Shown here one piece after another: positions 23,886-32,533 of a stretch of DNA of 64,000 nt. Each line of letters starts with the position of its first letter. The first letter of the stretch is position 1. A program made the position numbers and the translations under genes. The stretch is from Longimicrobium sp. (GTDB lineage: Bacteria > Gemmatimonadota > Gemmatimonadetes > Longimicrobiales > Longimicrobiaceae), in assembly GCF_036388275.1 (NCBI RefSeq), contig NZ_DASVSF010000113.1, forward strand, positions 62,001 to 126,000, in the 5' to 3' direction. Under the pieces are notes generated by a model. The model did not search any database. It was given only the letters and a program-made list of their open reading frames with translations, and was not told the origin of the DNA.

Positions 23886-26392
23886 CGCCCCGTGTCCGCC
23901 GCCTTTTCGAGAGCCACCTTCATCCGCTGCACCCGGTCTCCCACCGACTCGCTGGTGACGGAGTTGCGCGTGCGGTCCACCAGCAGCGGGAAGGCCAGCG
24001 GCGGCGTGCGCTTCGGCTCGGTGATCACCACGCGGCCAGCCGAAAGGCGCTCCAGCGTCTGGCCCAGGCGGCTGCTTTCCAGCTGCCGCTCCATGACCTC
24101 GCGGTGCGCCTGGCTGACCAGCAGGTTGCCGGGATCGTACCGCGTGAACACGTCGAAGAACAGGCCGCTGGAGGCCTGCAGCTGCCGGGCGGACTTGCCC
24201 GCGTACGGAAAGCCCTGGAACACCAGTCCCGCCACCCGCGCGATCTCGCGGAACTGCCTGCGGGCCATCTCCGCCGCGTTCAGCGAAGCGGGAACGTCGT
24301 CCACCAGGCCGTGCGGCGAGAGCAGGCCGGCGGCCAACGCCTCGCCCAGCGGGGCAGGCTCGGGCGACAGCAGCTCCACGCCGTAGTCGTTCATCGACAT
24401 GGTGAACGAGATGGGCACCAGCCGCGAGATGCGGTACGCGAAGAGCGCCGCCAGCCCCTCGTGCACCAGCCGGCCGTCGAAGGGAAAGAGGAACAGGTGG
24501 TGCCCCTCGCGCGTCTTCACCCGCTCGATCAGCAGCTCGTCGGCGCGGGGGATGCGCGACCAGCGCGCCTGCACCTCCAGGATGGGACGGATGGCCTCCA
24601 TCTCGGGATCGCGGAACACGCCGCGCGACGCCTCTTCCAGCCGGGCGCGCAGCGAGGCGGCCAGTTCGGTGGAAAGCGGCATCCGCGCCCCCATCCACCG
24701 CGGGATCAGCCCCTTGGTGGATTTTGTACGCCGCACCCAGGCCGTCATGTCGCGCACGCGGACGAACTCCAGCGGCTTCCCCGCGAAGACGAAGCGGTCG
24801 CCGGGGTTCAGCCGGGCGATGAAGCTCTCCTCCACGCTGCCCAGCCGCGCACCCGCCACGTACTTCACCGTGATGGACGCGTCGCTGACGATGGTGCCGA
24901 TGGACATCCGGTGCCGCCGGGCCACGCCGCGGTCCTCCACCACGTACATCCCGTCGTCGCGCACCACCACGCGCTGGAACTCGGGATACGCACTCAGCGC
25001 ATCGCCGCCGCGGGTGACGAAGTCCAGCACCCACTGCCACTCGTCGTCCATCAGCCCGGCGTACGAGCGGGTGGTGCGCACCTCCGCCTTCAGCTCGTCC
25101 GGGCGGAATCCGCCACCGAGCGCCACGGTGACCACGTGCTGGGCCAGCAGGTCCAGCGGCCGTTCCACGGGATGGCGCGACTCCACCGAGACCGCACGGA
25201 CCCCGTCACGGGCCGCGGCCACCTCGATCAGCTCCAGCGTATTCGTCGGCACGCAGGTGACGCGGCTGACGGCACCCGGGCGGTGCCCACTGCGCCCCGC
25301 GCGCTGAAGCAGGCGCGCCACGCCCTTGGGCGAGCCGATCTGGAGCACGCGGTCCACCGGCGAAAAGTCCACGCCCAGGTCCAGGCTGGACGTCGCCACC
25401 ACGCAGCGCAGCTTGCCCGTGCGCAGGCCGTCCTCCACCCAGTCGCGGCGCGCGCGGTCCAGCGACCCGTGGTGAAGCGCGATCTGCCCCGCCCAATCCG
25501 GCCGCGCCTCCAGCAGCGCCTGGTACCAGATCTCCGTCTGCGAGCGCGTGTTGGTGAAGACGATGGCCGTTTCGCCCTCTTCCACGGCATCCACCACCTG
25601 CGGAAGCATCTGCGTGCCCAGGTGCCCGGCCCAGGGAAACCGCTCGATCGTGGGCGGAATCAGCGAATCCACCACGATGTCCTTGGGCACCAGCCCGCGC
25701 ACGATCCGCCCGGGGCTGGACTCTGCGCGCACGCCCAGCAGCGCGTCCCGCGCGTCGTCCAGGTTGCCGATGGTCGCCGACAGCCCCCACGTCCGCATCC
25801 CGGGCCGCCAGGCGCGCAGCCGCGCCAGGGCCAGTTCTGCCTGCACGCCGCGCTTGCTGCCCATTAGTTCGTGCCACTCGTCGACGATCACCGCGCGCAG
25901 GTCAGAGAACAGCGCCTGGGCGTCGTCGCGGGACAGGAGCAGGGCCAGGCTTTCGGGGGTGGTGACCAGCGCGGTGGGAAGGCGCGTGCGCTGGCGGGAA
26001 CGGACGGCCGCGGAGGTGTCGCCCGTGCGCGACTCCAAGGTCCACGAGAGTTCGAGGTCCGCCAGCGGCGCGCGCAGGGCGGCCTCGGTGTCGGCGGCAA
26101 GGGCGCGCAGGGGGGTGATCCACAGGATGCGCAGCGGCGGCGCTTTGGCTCCCGTGGCCGATCCCTCGGCGAGGGACTCGAGCACGGCGCCCATCCACGC
26201 CGCGTACGTCTTGCCCGTTCCCGTCGCCGCGTGGATCAGCCCGCTCTCGCCATCCAGGTACGCGCTCCACACCTCGCGCTGAAACGCGAACGGCTCCCAA
26301 CCCCGCGAGGCGAACCAGCGCTCGGCGGGCTCGATCCGTGGGTCGGAAGTCGTGTCAGGGCGGCGGATGCGGATCATGGAACGGATCCCCAA
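23882..26392 (-). CDS. Ligase-associated DNA damage response DEXH-box helicase (Lhr core type)
   Basis: An 836-residue superfamily 2 helicase. Motifs in order: Q-like FAFQREVWSAY, Walker A AATGTGKT, ITPLRALAAD, TTPESLALLL, the DEXH-type box DEWHELMG, LSATIGN, TSSLDLGVDF and LQRAGRSGHR. The C-terminal part carries the Lhr winged helix and beta-barrel modules (GDRFVFAGKPLEFVRVRD). Length fits the Lhr-core subfamily, not full-length Lhr (about 1500 residues). These enzymes translocate 3' to 5' on single-stranded DNA. It is followed by pdeM in an overlapping arrangement; the exonuclease and ligase that often complete the cluster are absent here. Confidence 0.92.
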   Translation of the reverse strand: MGIRSMIRIRRPDTTSDPRIEPAERWFASRGWEPFAFQREVWSAYLDGESGLIHAATGTGKTYAAWMGAVLESLAEGSATGAKAPPLRILWITPLRALAADTEAALRAPLADLELSWTLESRTGDTSAAVRSRQRTRLPTALVTTPESLALLLSRDDAQALFSDLRAVIVDEWHELMGSKRGVQAELALARLRAWRPGMRTWGLSATIGNLDDARDALLGVRAESSPGRIVRGLVPKDIVVDSLIPPTIERFPWAGHLGTQMLPQVVDAVEEGETAIVFTNTRSQTEIWYQALLEARPDWAGQIALHHGSLDRARRDWVEDGLRTGKLRCVVATSSLDLGVDFSPVDRVLQIGSPKGVARLLQRAGRSGHRPGAVSRVTCVPTNTLELIEVAAARDGVRAVSVESRHPVERPLDLLAQHVVTVALGGGFRPDELKAEVRTTRSYAGLMDDEWQWVLDFVTRGGDALSAYPEFQRVVVRDDGMYVVEDRGVARRHRMSIGTIVSDASITVKYVAGARLGSVEESFIARLNPGDRFVFAGKPLEFVRVRDMTAWVRRTKSTKGLIPRWMGARMPLSTELAASLRARLEEASRGVFRDPEMEAIRPILEVQARWSRIPRADELLIERVKTREGHHLFLFPFDGRLVHEGLAALFAYRISRLVPISFTMSMNDYGVELLSPEPAPLGEALAAGLLSPHGLVDDVPASLNAAEMARRQFREIARVAGLVFQGFPYAGKSARQLQASSGLFFDVFTRYDPGNLLVSQAHREVMERQLESSRLGQTLERLSAGRVVITEPKRTPPLAFPLLVDRTRNSVTSESVGDRVQRMKVALEKAADTGR

Positions 26393-26464
26393 TCAACATC
26401 CGCGCCCGAACGTCGGTGCCGTCAGACGGATGTGATTTCAGCACCCCGCGCAGGACGGCATCGG

Positions 26465-27019
26465 TCAGGGCGGCGGGATCAGGCTGCTGTGCGACGCCAC
26501 CAGCTGCCACCGCCCATCGCGAAAGTGCCAAACCTCCGTGTACCGGGCCGTGCGCGTGTACGGACCCGTGTCGTCGCTCCCCGAGGTCTCCAGCCGAAAG
26601 GTGGCGACCGCCACGTCGCCGTACGGCTGCACGCGAAGCTCCGTCACGCGGTCCGCCCCGCCGCCCGTGGAGGATAGGATGCCGGCCATCTCCTGTGCCT
26701 TGGTGGTCACGCGTCCCGTCCGGCCGGTGGTCGCGACCAGTTCGTCAGCCAGGTGCCGCTGGAACCAGGCGGTGTCCTTCTGCTGTACGGCGCGAGCCCA
26801 CTCCACCTCTTCCAGCCGCCGCACCTCTCGTTCGGCTTCGGCGGGTGATTTTCCCGTCACGGCGGGCTGCACCGCGGCCGGCGCGCAGGAGGGGAGCATG
26901 GCAAGCATCACCACGCCGAACGCTTTCCAGAAGGCGCCGCTCACGGCACAGATGGGCGCGCTCCCCGCTTTCAGCCGGCGCACGAACGGGTGCTGGCGAG
27001 GGTGGCAGAAGATGTTCAT
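26465..27019 (-). CDS. NTF2-like (DUF4440-type) lipoprotein
   Basis: A 184-residue protein whose C-terminal 120 residues form an NTF2-like cone: EVEWARAVQQKDTAWFQRHLADELVAT, then paired strands ending TEVWHFRDGRWQLVASH, as in DUF4440 domains. A hydrophobic stretch ending MLPSCAPA (near Cys46) looks like a lipobox, though it lies farther in than usual. The ATG at 27019 is chosen; the open frame up to 27223 has no signal. The ligand or enzymatic role of this superfamily varies and cannot be told. Confidence 0.7.
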   Translation of the reverse strand: MNIFCHPRQHPFVRRLKAGSAPICAVSGAFWKAFGVVMLAMLPSCAPAAVQPAVTGKSPAEAEREVRRLEEVEWARAVQQKDTAWFQRHLADELVATTGRTGRVTTKAQEMAGILSSTGGGADRVTELRVQPYGDVAVATFRLETSGSDDTGPYTRTARYTEVWHFRDGRWQLVASHSSLIPPP

Positions 27020-27128
27020 CGAATGCGGCGGGACGGGGGGATGGCCGGGCGGTACCTGCCCTTGCGGATGAACGCGCAGAACCGCGCGAATCACTGCCAT
27101 CGGATTGGGCGGGCCGAGCACAACCGGG

Positions 27129-27974
27129 TCAGACCGTCTCGATCCCGAGCAGTCGGCGGGTGCTGTCGCGAAGGCCGGCGTCCCAGCGGGCGGACTGGCG
27201 ATCCTCCAGGGCCAGGTCGTCATCGGAAAGCATCGCGTACGCGTTCCACCCGCCGATCAACAGGAGCAGAACGACCATCCCGATCCCTTCCGCGGCGTCG
27301 GGAAAAAAACCGAAGATCACCTTCGTAACGGCCAGCAGCACCAGCGTGGTCCTGATCCCCGGCGCGTAGCTCCGCAGCTCGGCCAATGGCTCGGAGGCCC
27401 GTACGCCATGCCATTCCGCCTCCGCGGCGAAGGCGCGGATCAGGCGGTACATCTCGTCCGTGGGCGGCGCCTGGCGCAGCGTCATCGCCGCGCCGCTGGT
27501 GCCCACCACGCGCAGGTACGCGCTGTCCAGGCTCTCGGAATCGCGATACGAGGCGATGCCGTCCCACCGGATCAGCGTGGTCACCTCGCCGCCATGCGCG
27601 CGAAGCATCCGCTGGCTGATGCCCCGCTCGTCCACGACGAATTCCGCCATCGGCCGGGCGAGCCTGCGGTACAGCGCCCGCGCGCCCGCCGCGCCGGCGA
27701 CGAGGACGCATCCGCCCGCGATCACCAGGCTGGACGCGTCCGTCGTCCAGCCGATGAACATCCCGATCAGGGACAGGAGCGCCAGCATGATCCAGGCGGC
27801 GGCGACCGTCACCGCGACGTCCCCGTCCACCGTGCGGAGGGTGATGCGGGCGTGGGGAGCCTCACGCGGCGCCTCGTCCAGACCCGCGACGACCGGCAGG
27901 TGCGCCGGTTCCAGGTCCGTCCCGAACAATGCCCACGGATCGGGCGTGCGGGTCTGCGCTTGGGCGACGTGCAT
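27129..27974 (-). CDS. Membrane protein with PH-like domain, function unknown
   Basis: A 281-residue protein with paired membrane segments at about 57-78 (WIMLALLSLIGMFIGW) and 84-101 (LVIAGGCVLVAGAAGA), a soluble central part (FVVDERGISQRMLRAHGGEVTTLIRWDGIASY) reminiscent of the PH-like domain of bacterial membrane proteins such as YdbT or DUF304, and two further segments at about 213-226 and 233-248. The C-terminus is charged and cytoplasmic-looking. Not recognised further; no partner genes suggest a process. Confidence 0.6.
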   Translation of the reverse strand: MHVAQAQTRTPDPWALFGTDLEPAHLPVVAGLDEAPREAPHARITLRTVDGDVAVTVAAAWIMLALLSLIGMFIGWTTDASSLVIAGGCVLVAGAAGARALYRRLARPMAEFVVDERGISQRMLRAHGGEVTTLIRWDGIASYRDSESLDSAYLRVVGTSGAAMTLRQAPPTDEMYRLIRAFAAEAEWHGVRASEPLAELRSYAPGIRTTLVLLAVTKVIFGFFPDAAEGIGMVVLLLLIGGWNAYAMLSDDDLALEDRQSARWDAGLRDSTRRLLGIETV

Positions 27975-28076
27975 TATCGCCTGATGGCCAGGATCCGGGG
28001 CTCGCGCGCTCCGCGACGGACGGCGGAGGTCGTGCAGGCAAATACGGACCGCTGGCCGCGAAGATTCAGCCGAACG

Positions 28077-28943
28077 TCAGCCGTCGCGGCGGACCGACAC
28101 ACCGTACATCAGGGGGAGGTCCGGATAGCCCTCCGGCATCCGGAAGCGGCGGCCCGGCTCGGCGCGCATTCCGGGGAAGGGAGCCCATCCGTTGCTGTAC
28201 ATCCACTCGCGCAGCACCTCGATGCGCAGCCCCGCGCCGATCAGCGCCTGGACGATCTCCGCCACGCCCCACTGGAAGTCGTACGAGCGATGCGGATTGT
28301 GGAAGTCCTTCACGCCTTCCGTGCGCTCGCCCGCGATCAGACCGTCGCCGGAAACAGCGACGTAGTCACCCACGCCTTCTTCGGTTTCGATGGGCTCGCG
28401 GCTGGAGTAGGGAAAGCGCAGGCGCAGGTCTTCGTCGTACATCGTGGCGGCGGGATGGAACTCCACCAGCACGAACCGCCCACCCGGGGCCAGGATGCCC
28501 GCGATTCCGCGCGCCCACGCATCCAGGTCCGTCAGCCAGCACACGGCGCCGTACGACGAGAAGGCCAGGTCGAAGCGCCGCCCGCCGCGCGCCGCCTCGG
28601 CCAGCCAGGCATAGACGTCGGCACGCTCGAAGGTGGCGGGAACGCCGCTCTCGGCCGAGAGGCGCCGCGCGAAGTCGATCGCCTCGTCGCTGATGTCCAC
28701 GCCGGTGGCCACGGCGCCCAGCCGCGCCAGGCTGAGTGTGTCCTGCCCCGCGTTGCACTGCAGGTGCACCAGCGTTCGGCCGGCGAGCGGACCCAGCAGC
28801 TCCAGCTCTTCGGGAAAGAGCGTGCTGCCGCCGCCGCGGAGGAACGCGGCCTGGTCGCCCTTGTGGCTGTTGTGCGCCACCGTGGCCGCGTTCCACGACA
28901 GGCGGTTGGCTTCGTGAAGATCGGTGCGAACGGATTCCGACAT
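28077..28943 (-). CDS. Class I SAM-dependent methyltransferase
   Basis: A 288-residue methyltransferase: NRLSWNAATVAHNSHKGD at the start, SAM motif I as HLQCNAGQDTLSLARLG, acidic motif II VDISDEAIDFAR, ERADVYAW, and LAPGGRFVLVEFHP as post-motif. The N-terminal NRxxWNxxxxxH pattern and PYSSREPIE belong to a common group of small-molecule methyltransferases of unknown substrate. It ends just before a 100 bp gap and starts 13 bp after the DUF5995 gene ends, so the two are probably co-transcribed. Confidence 0.88.
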   Translation of the reverse strand: MSESVRTDLHEANRLSWNAATVAHNSHKGDQAAFLRGGGSTLFPEELELLGPLAGRTLVHLQCNAGQDTLSLARLGAVATGVDISDEAIDFARRLSAESGVPATFERADVYAWLAEAARGGRRFDLAFSSYGAVCWLTDLDAWARGIAGILAPGGRFVLVEFHPAATMYDEDLRLRFPYSSREPIETEEGVGDYVAVSGDGLIAGERTEGVKDFHNPHRSYDFQWGVAEIVQALIGAGLRIEVLREWMYSNGWAPFPGMRAEPGRRFRMPEGYPDLPLMYGVSVRRDG

Positions 28944-28956
28944 GGGGCAGACGCCG

Positions 28957-29754
28957 TCAGGCGGGGATGGATGCGGCCGTGGCCACGTCCGCGGCGGCGA
29001 CGGAGATGCGGAACTCGCCCTGCGCCAGCGAGCGGATGTTCGCGGCTACGTCGGTACTCTCCTTGTGCCGCAGGACGCGCGCGAAGATCCCGTCGGCCAG
29101 GATGGCGGCGGAGGCGATCGCGGCCTCGTCGTCACGCCGGGCCATCAGCGGCACCTGCTGCTGCAGCGGCAGCGGCGCGAGCGCCGAGGCGAATGCCCAC
29201 GACATCGCTCGCGCGTCGTCCATCGCAAAGCCCACGATGTGATTCTCCACCGCCGGCGCAACGCGCGACAGCAGCGCGAACTCCGGCGAGTCGCGGCCGA
29301 TCTCGCCTTCTACCGTGGGCGTGAGCGAGGCGAGAACGGTGTTGATGCGGTCGAAGTCGGTCTTCAGCCCGGGCAGCTCGGCGCCGGGGCAGGTGCGCGC
29401 GGCGGCGATGCCCAGGTCCAGCGTGATGTGTGCGTTCATCGCCGCCAGCAGGTGCTGAAGGATTACGGGCGTGGGGCTGAGCGTGGCCTCGAACGCCTTC
29501 AGCCACACCCGGCTGGGGAGCTGCCCCGCGCGCCATGCATCCAGCGCGTCCAGGAACCGCGTGGCGAAGGTCACGTCCAGCCGCTCCATCCGCGGCCCAT
29601 CCTGGAACTCTCCCGTGCGGATGCCCTCGCGCACGGCCAGCGTCACGCGGTTGTACAGTGCGGCGAAATAGCCGATGCGATCGCCGCGCGCGACCGCGTC
29701 GTCGATGATGGATTCGAGCCGCGCGATGACGTCGTCGATGCTCTGCGGTTGCAT
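28957..29754 (-). CDS. DUF5995 family protein
   Basis: A 265-residue largely helical soluble protein. The blocks ARGDRIGYFAALYNRVTLAV, GRMERLDVTFATRFLDAL-like text, LQHLLAAMNAHITLDLGIAAA and the AMNAHI histidine are what I know from DUF5995 proteins of actinobacteria and soil bacteria. No enzymatic motif is established. The ATG at 29754 is used; the preceding open frame is Pro/Arg-rich and not conserved-looking. It is immediately upstream of the methyltransferase on the same strand. Confidence 0.7.
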   Translation of the reverse strand: MQPQSIDDVIARLESIIDDAVARGDRIGYFAALYNRVTLAVREGIRTGEFQDGPRMERLDVTFATRFLDALDAWRAGQLPSRVWLKAFEATLSPTPVILQHLLAAMNAHITLDLGIAAARTCPGAELPGLKTDFDRINTVLASLTPTVEGEIGRDSPEFALLSRVAPAVENHIVGFAMDDARAMSWAFASALAPLPLQQQVPLMARRDDEAAIASAAILADGIFARVLRHKESTDVAANIRSLAQGEFRISVAAADVATAASIPA

Positions 29755-29860
29755 GGTCGTGTAGAGGTGGGGTGGGCCGGCGGGACGAACGGAGGAACGA
29801 ATCCGAATCCGCCACAAACATTACCTGCCCACCAATCCACCAGCAAGCGACACGGCCCAG

Positions 29861-30598
29861 TCACGCGGCCCGTGCCGTCCCGGCAGCGGTGAGCACGATC
29901 TCCCGAAACGGGTCCAGCCCGTCAGCATACACTGCGTCGAACCGGTCCAGCGCCCCGACGGTTTCGCGGAGCGGTGGGCTCATCCATCCGATCAGGTCCA
30001 GCGCAATCGCGTGCTGCTCGCGCAGGTCGCGCCAGTGCCAGATGGGCTCATGGTGAAACGCGCGGTTGCGCAGGTGCCGCACCCGGTTCAGCAAGGGAGA
30101 CAGCGCCTTTCGATTCCTGAACCGCTTGGGTGCGTCGGCGAAGATCTTCTGCCCGAACAGCCTCGGCCACAGGATGCGCGTGTTCTCGTAGCGCACGTCG
30201 AAGAGCGTGGTCCAAAATCCGAACGTCAGCTCCGCGACAAGCCGACAGGGCTCGGGCGGTTTTCCCGCATCGCGGAGGCGCGCCTTGGCGCCAGCGACCT
30301 TGCTACGGTCGCCCGGCAGCAGGACAGCCGTGTCCAGCCAGCAGGGCACCTGCGCGAGGCTTGGCGACGCGGTGAACGGGTACGATGCGCAGCCCGCGTC
30401 GAACACCGCGTTCCGAAGGGCGACCTCCAGCGTCTGCAGCGTCGGATACGTGGCCTCGCACAGAGCGATGTTCCACAGGTATCTGCTCAGAACATCCACC
30501 CAGGGCACGCCGGCCCCACCGTACCCGCCCAGGCGCTCCCGTGAGAGTGCCTGCCAAACGGCACGAGCGTACGGGTCTTGCGCAACGTCGGTTATCAC
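29861..30598 (-). CDS. Abi_2 (AbiD/AbiF-like) HEPN-domain protein
   Basis: A 245-residue protein resembling the Abi_2 family of abortive-infection proteins, a branch of the HEPN superfamily. Visible are the N-terminal SRYLWNIALCEATYPTLQTLEVALRNAV helix pair, the middle AELTFGFWTTLFD, and the key RNRAFHHEPIW, which contains the HEPN R-x4-H ribonuclease motif. Some family members block phage growth by RNA cleavage. Start is GTG at 30598 with no good ribosome site; an opposite-strand promoter overlaps its first codons. It is isolated, without an obvious antitoxin or other defence gene beside it. Confidence 0.75.
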   Translation of the reverse strand: MITDVAQDPYARAVWQALSRERLGGYGGAGVPWVDVLSRYLWNIALCEATYPTLQTLEVALRNAVFDAGCASYPFTASPSLAQVPCWLDTAVLLPGDRSKVAGAKARLRDAGKPPEPCRLVAELTFGFWTTLFDVRYENTRILWPRLFGQKIFADAPKRFRNRKALSPLLNRVRHLRNRAFHHEPIWHWRDLREQHAIALDLIGWMSPPLRETVGALDRFDAVYADGLDPFREIVLTAAGTARAA

Positions 30599-30606
30599 GC
30601 TATCAT
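30578..30606 (+). promoter_or_regulatory. Sigma-70-type promoter in front of a candidate small RNA
   Basis: TTGCGC at 30578-30583 and TATCAT at 30601-30606 are separated by exactly 17 nt. It points away from the Abi_2 gene, whose start codon it overlaps on the other strand, into a region with no ORF but a terminator-like hairpin. Confidence 0.4.
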
Positions 30607-30612
30607 TGTGAG

Positions 30613-30675
30613 CACTGTCCCCGGGCTATTGCTCTCCCGACCTCGCGTCGGTGATCAACCCGGGGTTTTCTTTTG
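30613..30675 (+). ncRNA. Candidate short structured RNA ending in a terminator
   Basis: From the predicted start near 30613 the transcript would be about 60 nt. CCCCGGG (30619-30625) pairs with CCCGGGG (30659-30665), enclosing a second hairpin CCGAC-CTCGC-GTCGG (30637-30651), and the outer stem is followed by TTTTCTTTT (30666-30674). The arrangement of promoter, nested hairpins and T-tract without an ORF fits a small RNA; it could also be only the terminator of an unrecognised + strand transcript. Confidence 0.35.
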
Positions 30676-30744
30676 TCCGGACGTAAAGTTAGCAGCGTGG
30701 ACAGGCTCATCCAAGGAACTTTTCCGGACAGCCGTGACATCAAG

Positions 30745-30780
30745 AAAAAGACGCGGAGCCCAGTGGCCCCGCGCCTTTTT
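30745..30780. terminator. Bidirectional intrinsic terminator
   Basis: AAAAAGACGCGG (30745-30756) and CCGCGCCTTTTT (30769-30780) form a hairpin with one G-T type wobble, flanked by an A-run on the left and a T-run on the right, so it can stop transcription both ways. On the minus strand it follows a small ORF. Confidence 0.75.
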
Positions 30781-30918
30781 GCTTTCGACCCTCCGACAGA
30801 GCGCCAGATCCCGCCGTCGTCGGCCCTGCGGCTGTTCACCTGCTGCAGGAAGATAGATAGAAACGAGGCGCGGAACCGGTTGGATGAGGCGCCTCGTGTC
30901 GTTGTGGTTCGGGCTGGG

Positions 30919-31047
30919 TCAGCGAGCCACGGCGGCGCGGCGCCATCCGGCGAGCCCGGGAACCGGGGAGGCGGCGGGCACCAGGCCCACGGCGATCATC
31001 ACGCTGCGCACCGACTTCGAAACGAGCTTGTATGTAGAGGCGAACAT
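30919..31047 (-). CDS. Possible 42-residue small protein
   Basis: The ATG at 31047 is preceded by GGAG at about 7 nt. The frame encodes a basic N-terminus (MFASTYKLVSKSVRS), a hydrophobic middle (VMIAVGLVPAASPVPGLAG) and an arginine-rich end, 42 residues in all, which could insert in a membrane. About 140 bp downstream is a strong bidirectional terminator. It does not match a family I know. The remaining parts of the 584 bp gap (30599-31182) hold only the candidate small RNA and terminator. Confidence 0.4.
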   Translation of the reverse strand: MFASTYKLVSKSVRSVMIAVGLVPAASPVPGLAGWRRAAVAR

Positions 31048-31182
31048 CTTGGTGCTCCGTCTTTCCGTTAGGGATCTTCAGGTCCTGCCCGGTACCGTAC
31101 GCGGCAGGTGAAGCCCGAGTTTCAATCCATCGCCCCCGCCTTGCGTTTGTGCTCGTCCCGTCCGCCCGTTATCGTCCCGCCC

Positions 31183-32529
31183 ATGCTCCCCCCGACCGCA
31201 TCCCCGACCGATACCGACGCCCTTCCCGACGTGCCCTTCCGCGAGGCCGTACGGACGTGGGCGCGTGTAGGGTTCCTGAGCTTTGGCGGGCCGGCTGGGC
31301 AGATCGCCGTCATGCACCGCATCCTCGTGGACGAGAAGCGGTGGATCGGCGAGGCGCGCTTTCTTCACGCGCTGAACTACTGCATGCTCCTGCCCGGCCC
31401 CGAGGCGCAGCAGCTGGCTACGTACGTGGGATGGCTGCTGCACCGCGCGAGGGGCGGCCTGGTGGCGGGGCTGCTGTTCGTGCTCCCCGGGTTCCTGACC
31501 ATGCTGGCCCTCAGCGCCACCTACGCGGCGTACCGCAACACCGGGCTGGTGGCCGCGCTGTTCTTCGGGCTGAAGCCGGCGATCATCGCGGTGGTGGTCG
31601 AAGCGGTGATCCGCATCGGCCGGCGGGCGCTGAAGGATCGTGCGCTGGTCGCGCTGGCGGCGGCGGCGTTCGCGGGCATCTTCTTCCTGCAGGTTCCCTT
31701 TCCGGTGATCGTCCTTGGCGCAGGCTTCGCCGGATGGATCGTCGAGCGCCGCCGCGTCGCCCCCGAAGCCCCGCCGCCCGGCGTCGTTCCGCGTGCGGGG
31801 AGCCGCGAGGCGGAGTGGATGCACACCATTCGTGTCGTGGCGTTGTGGCTGGTGATCTGGTGGATGCCGGTGGCGCTGGTGTGGATGGTGTTCGGCCGCG
31901 CGAGCGTGTTCGTAGACCAGGGGCTGTTCTTTGGCCACGCTGCGGCGGTGACGTTCGGCGGGGCGTACGCGGTGCTGGCGTACGTGGCGCAGCAGGCGGT
32001 GGAGCGATACGGCTGGCTGATGCCGGGGGAGATGCTGGACGGCTTGGGGATGGCGGAGACCACGCCCGGGCCGCTGGTCCTCGTGCTGCAGTTCGTGGCG
32101 TTCGTGGGCGCCTACCGCGATCCCGGCGCGATCCCGCCGATGCTGGCCGGGGTGCTGGGGGCCACGCTGACCGCGTGGGTGACCTTCGCGCCGTCGTTCC
32201 TGTTCATCTTCGCGGGCGCCCCGTACGTCGAGCGCCTGCGCGGCAACCGGGGGCTCGCCGCGGCGCTGCGGGGAATCACCGCCGCGGTCGTGGGGGTGAT
32301 CCTGAACCTGGCGGTCTGGTTCGCCCTGCACGTGCTGTTCGGCCGCATCGGCGAGGTGCGCGGCTTTGGGCTGCGCGTGCTCGTCCCGGACTGGGCCACC
32401 CTGAACCCCGCCTCCCTGCTCATCGCTGTCGGCGCCGCCGTAGCGATCTTCCGCTTCAAAGCCGGCATGCTCCCGGTCCTGGCCGGCGCCGCCGCGTGCG
32501 GCATCGCCTATCGCCTGCTGCTCGGCTGA
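31183..32529 (+). CDS. chrA: Chromate transporter, ChrA family (two-domain)
   Basis: A 448-residue inner-membrane protein with two homologous CHR domains. The N-terminal half has FLSFGGPAGQIAVMHR, ALNYCMLLPGPEAQQLATYVGW and LPGFLTMLAL; the second half has VTFGGAYAVLAYVAQQA, GWLMPGEMLDGLGMAETTPGPLVL and FVGAY. ChrA pumps chromate out of the cytoplasm; some homologues act on other oxyanions. About 10-12 hydrophobic segments are visible. The ATG at 31183 is preferred because the earlier part of the frame is unlike the family; no clear ribosome site. No chrB or chrR-like regulator is adjacent. Confidence 0.92.
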   Translation: MLPPTASPTDTDALPDVPFREAVRTWARVGFLSFGGPAGQIAVMHRILVDEKRWIGEARFLHALNYCMLLPGPEAQQLATYVGWLLHRARGGLVAGLLFVLPGFLTMLALSATYAAYRNTGLVAALFFGLKPAIIAVVVEAVIRIGRRALKDRALVALAAAAFAGIFFLQVPFPVIVLGAGFAGWIVERRRVAPEAPPPGVVPRAGSREAEWMHTIRVVALWLVIWWMPVALVWMVFGRASVFVDQGLFFGHAAAVTFGGAYAVLAYVAQQAVERYGWLMPGEMLDGLGMAETTPGPLVLVLQFVAFVGAYRDPGAIPPMLAGVLGATLTAWVTFAPSFLFIFAGAPYVERLRGNRGLAAALRGITAAVVGVILNLAVWFALHVLFGRIGEVRGFGLRVLVPDWATLNPASLLIAVGAAVAIFRFKAGMLPVLAGAAACGIAYRLLLG

Positions 32530-32533
32530 ACCC

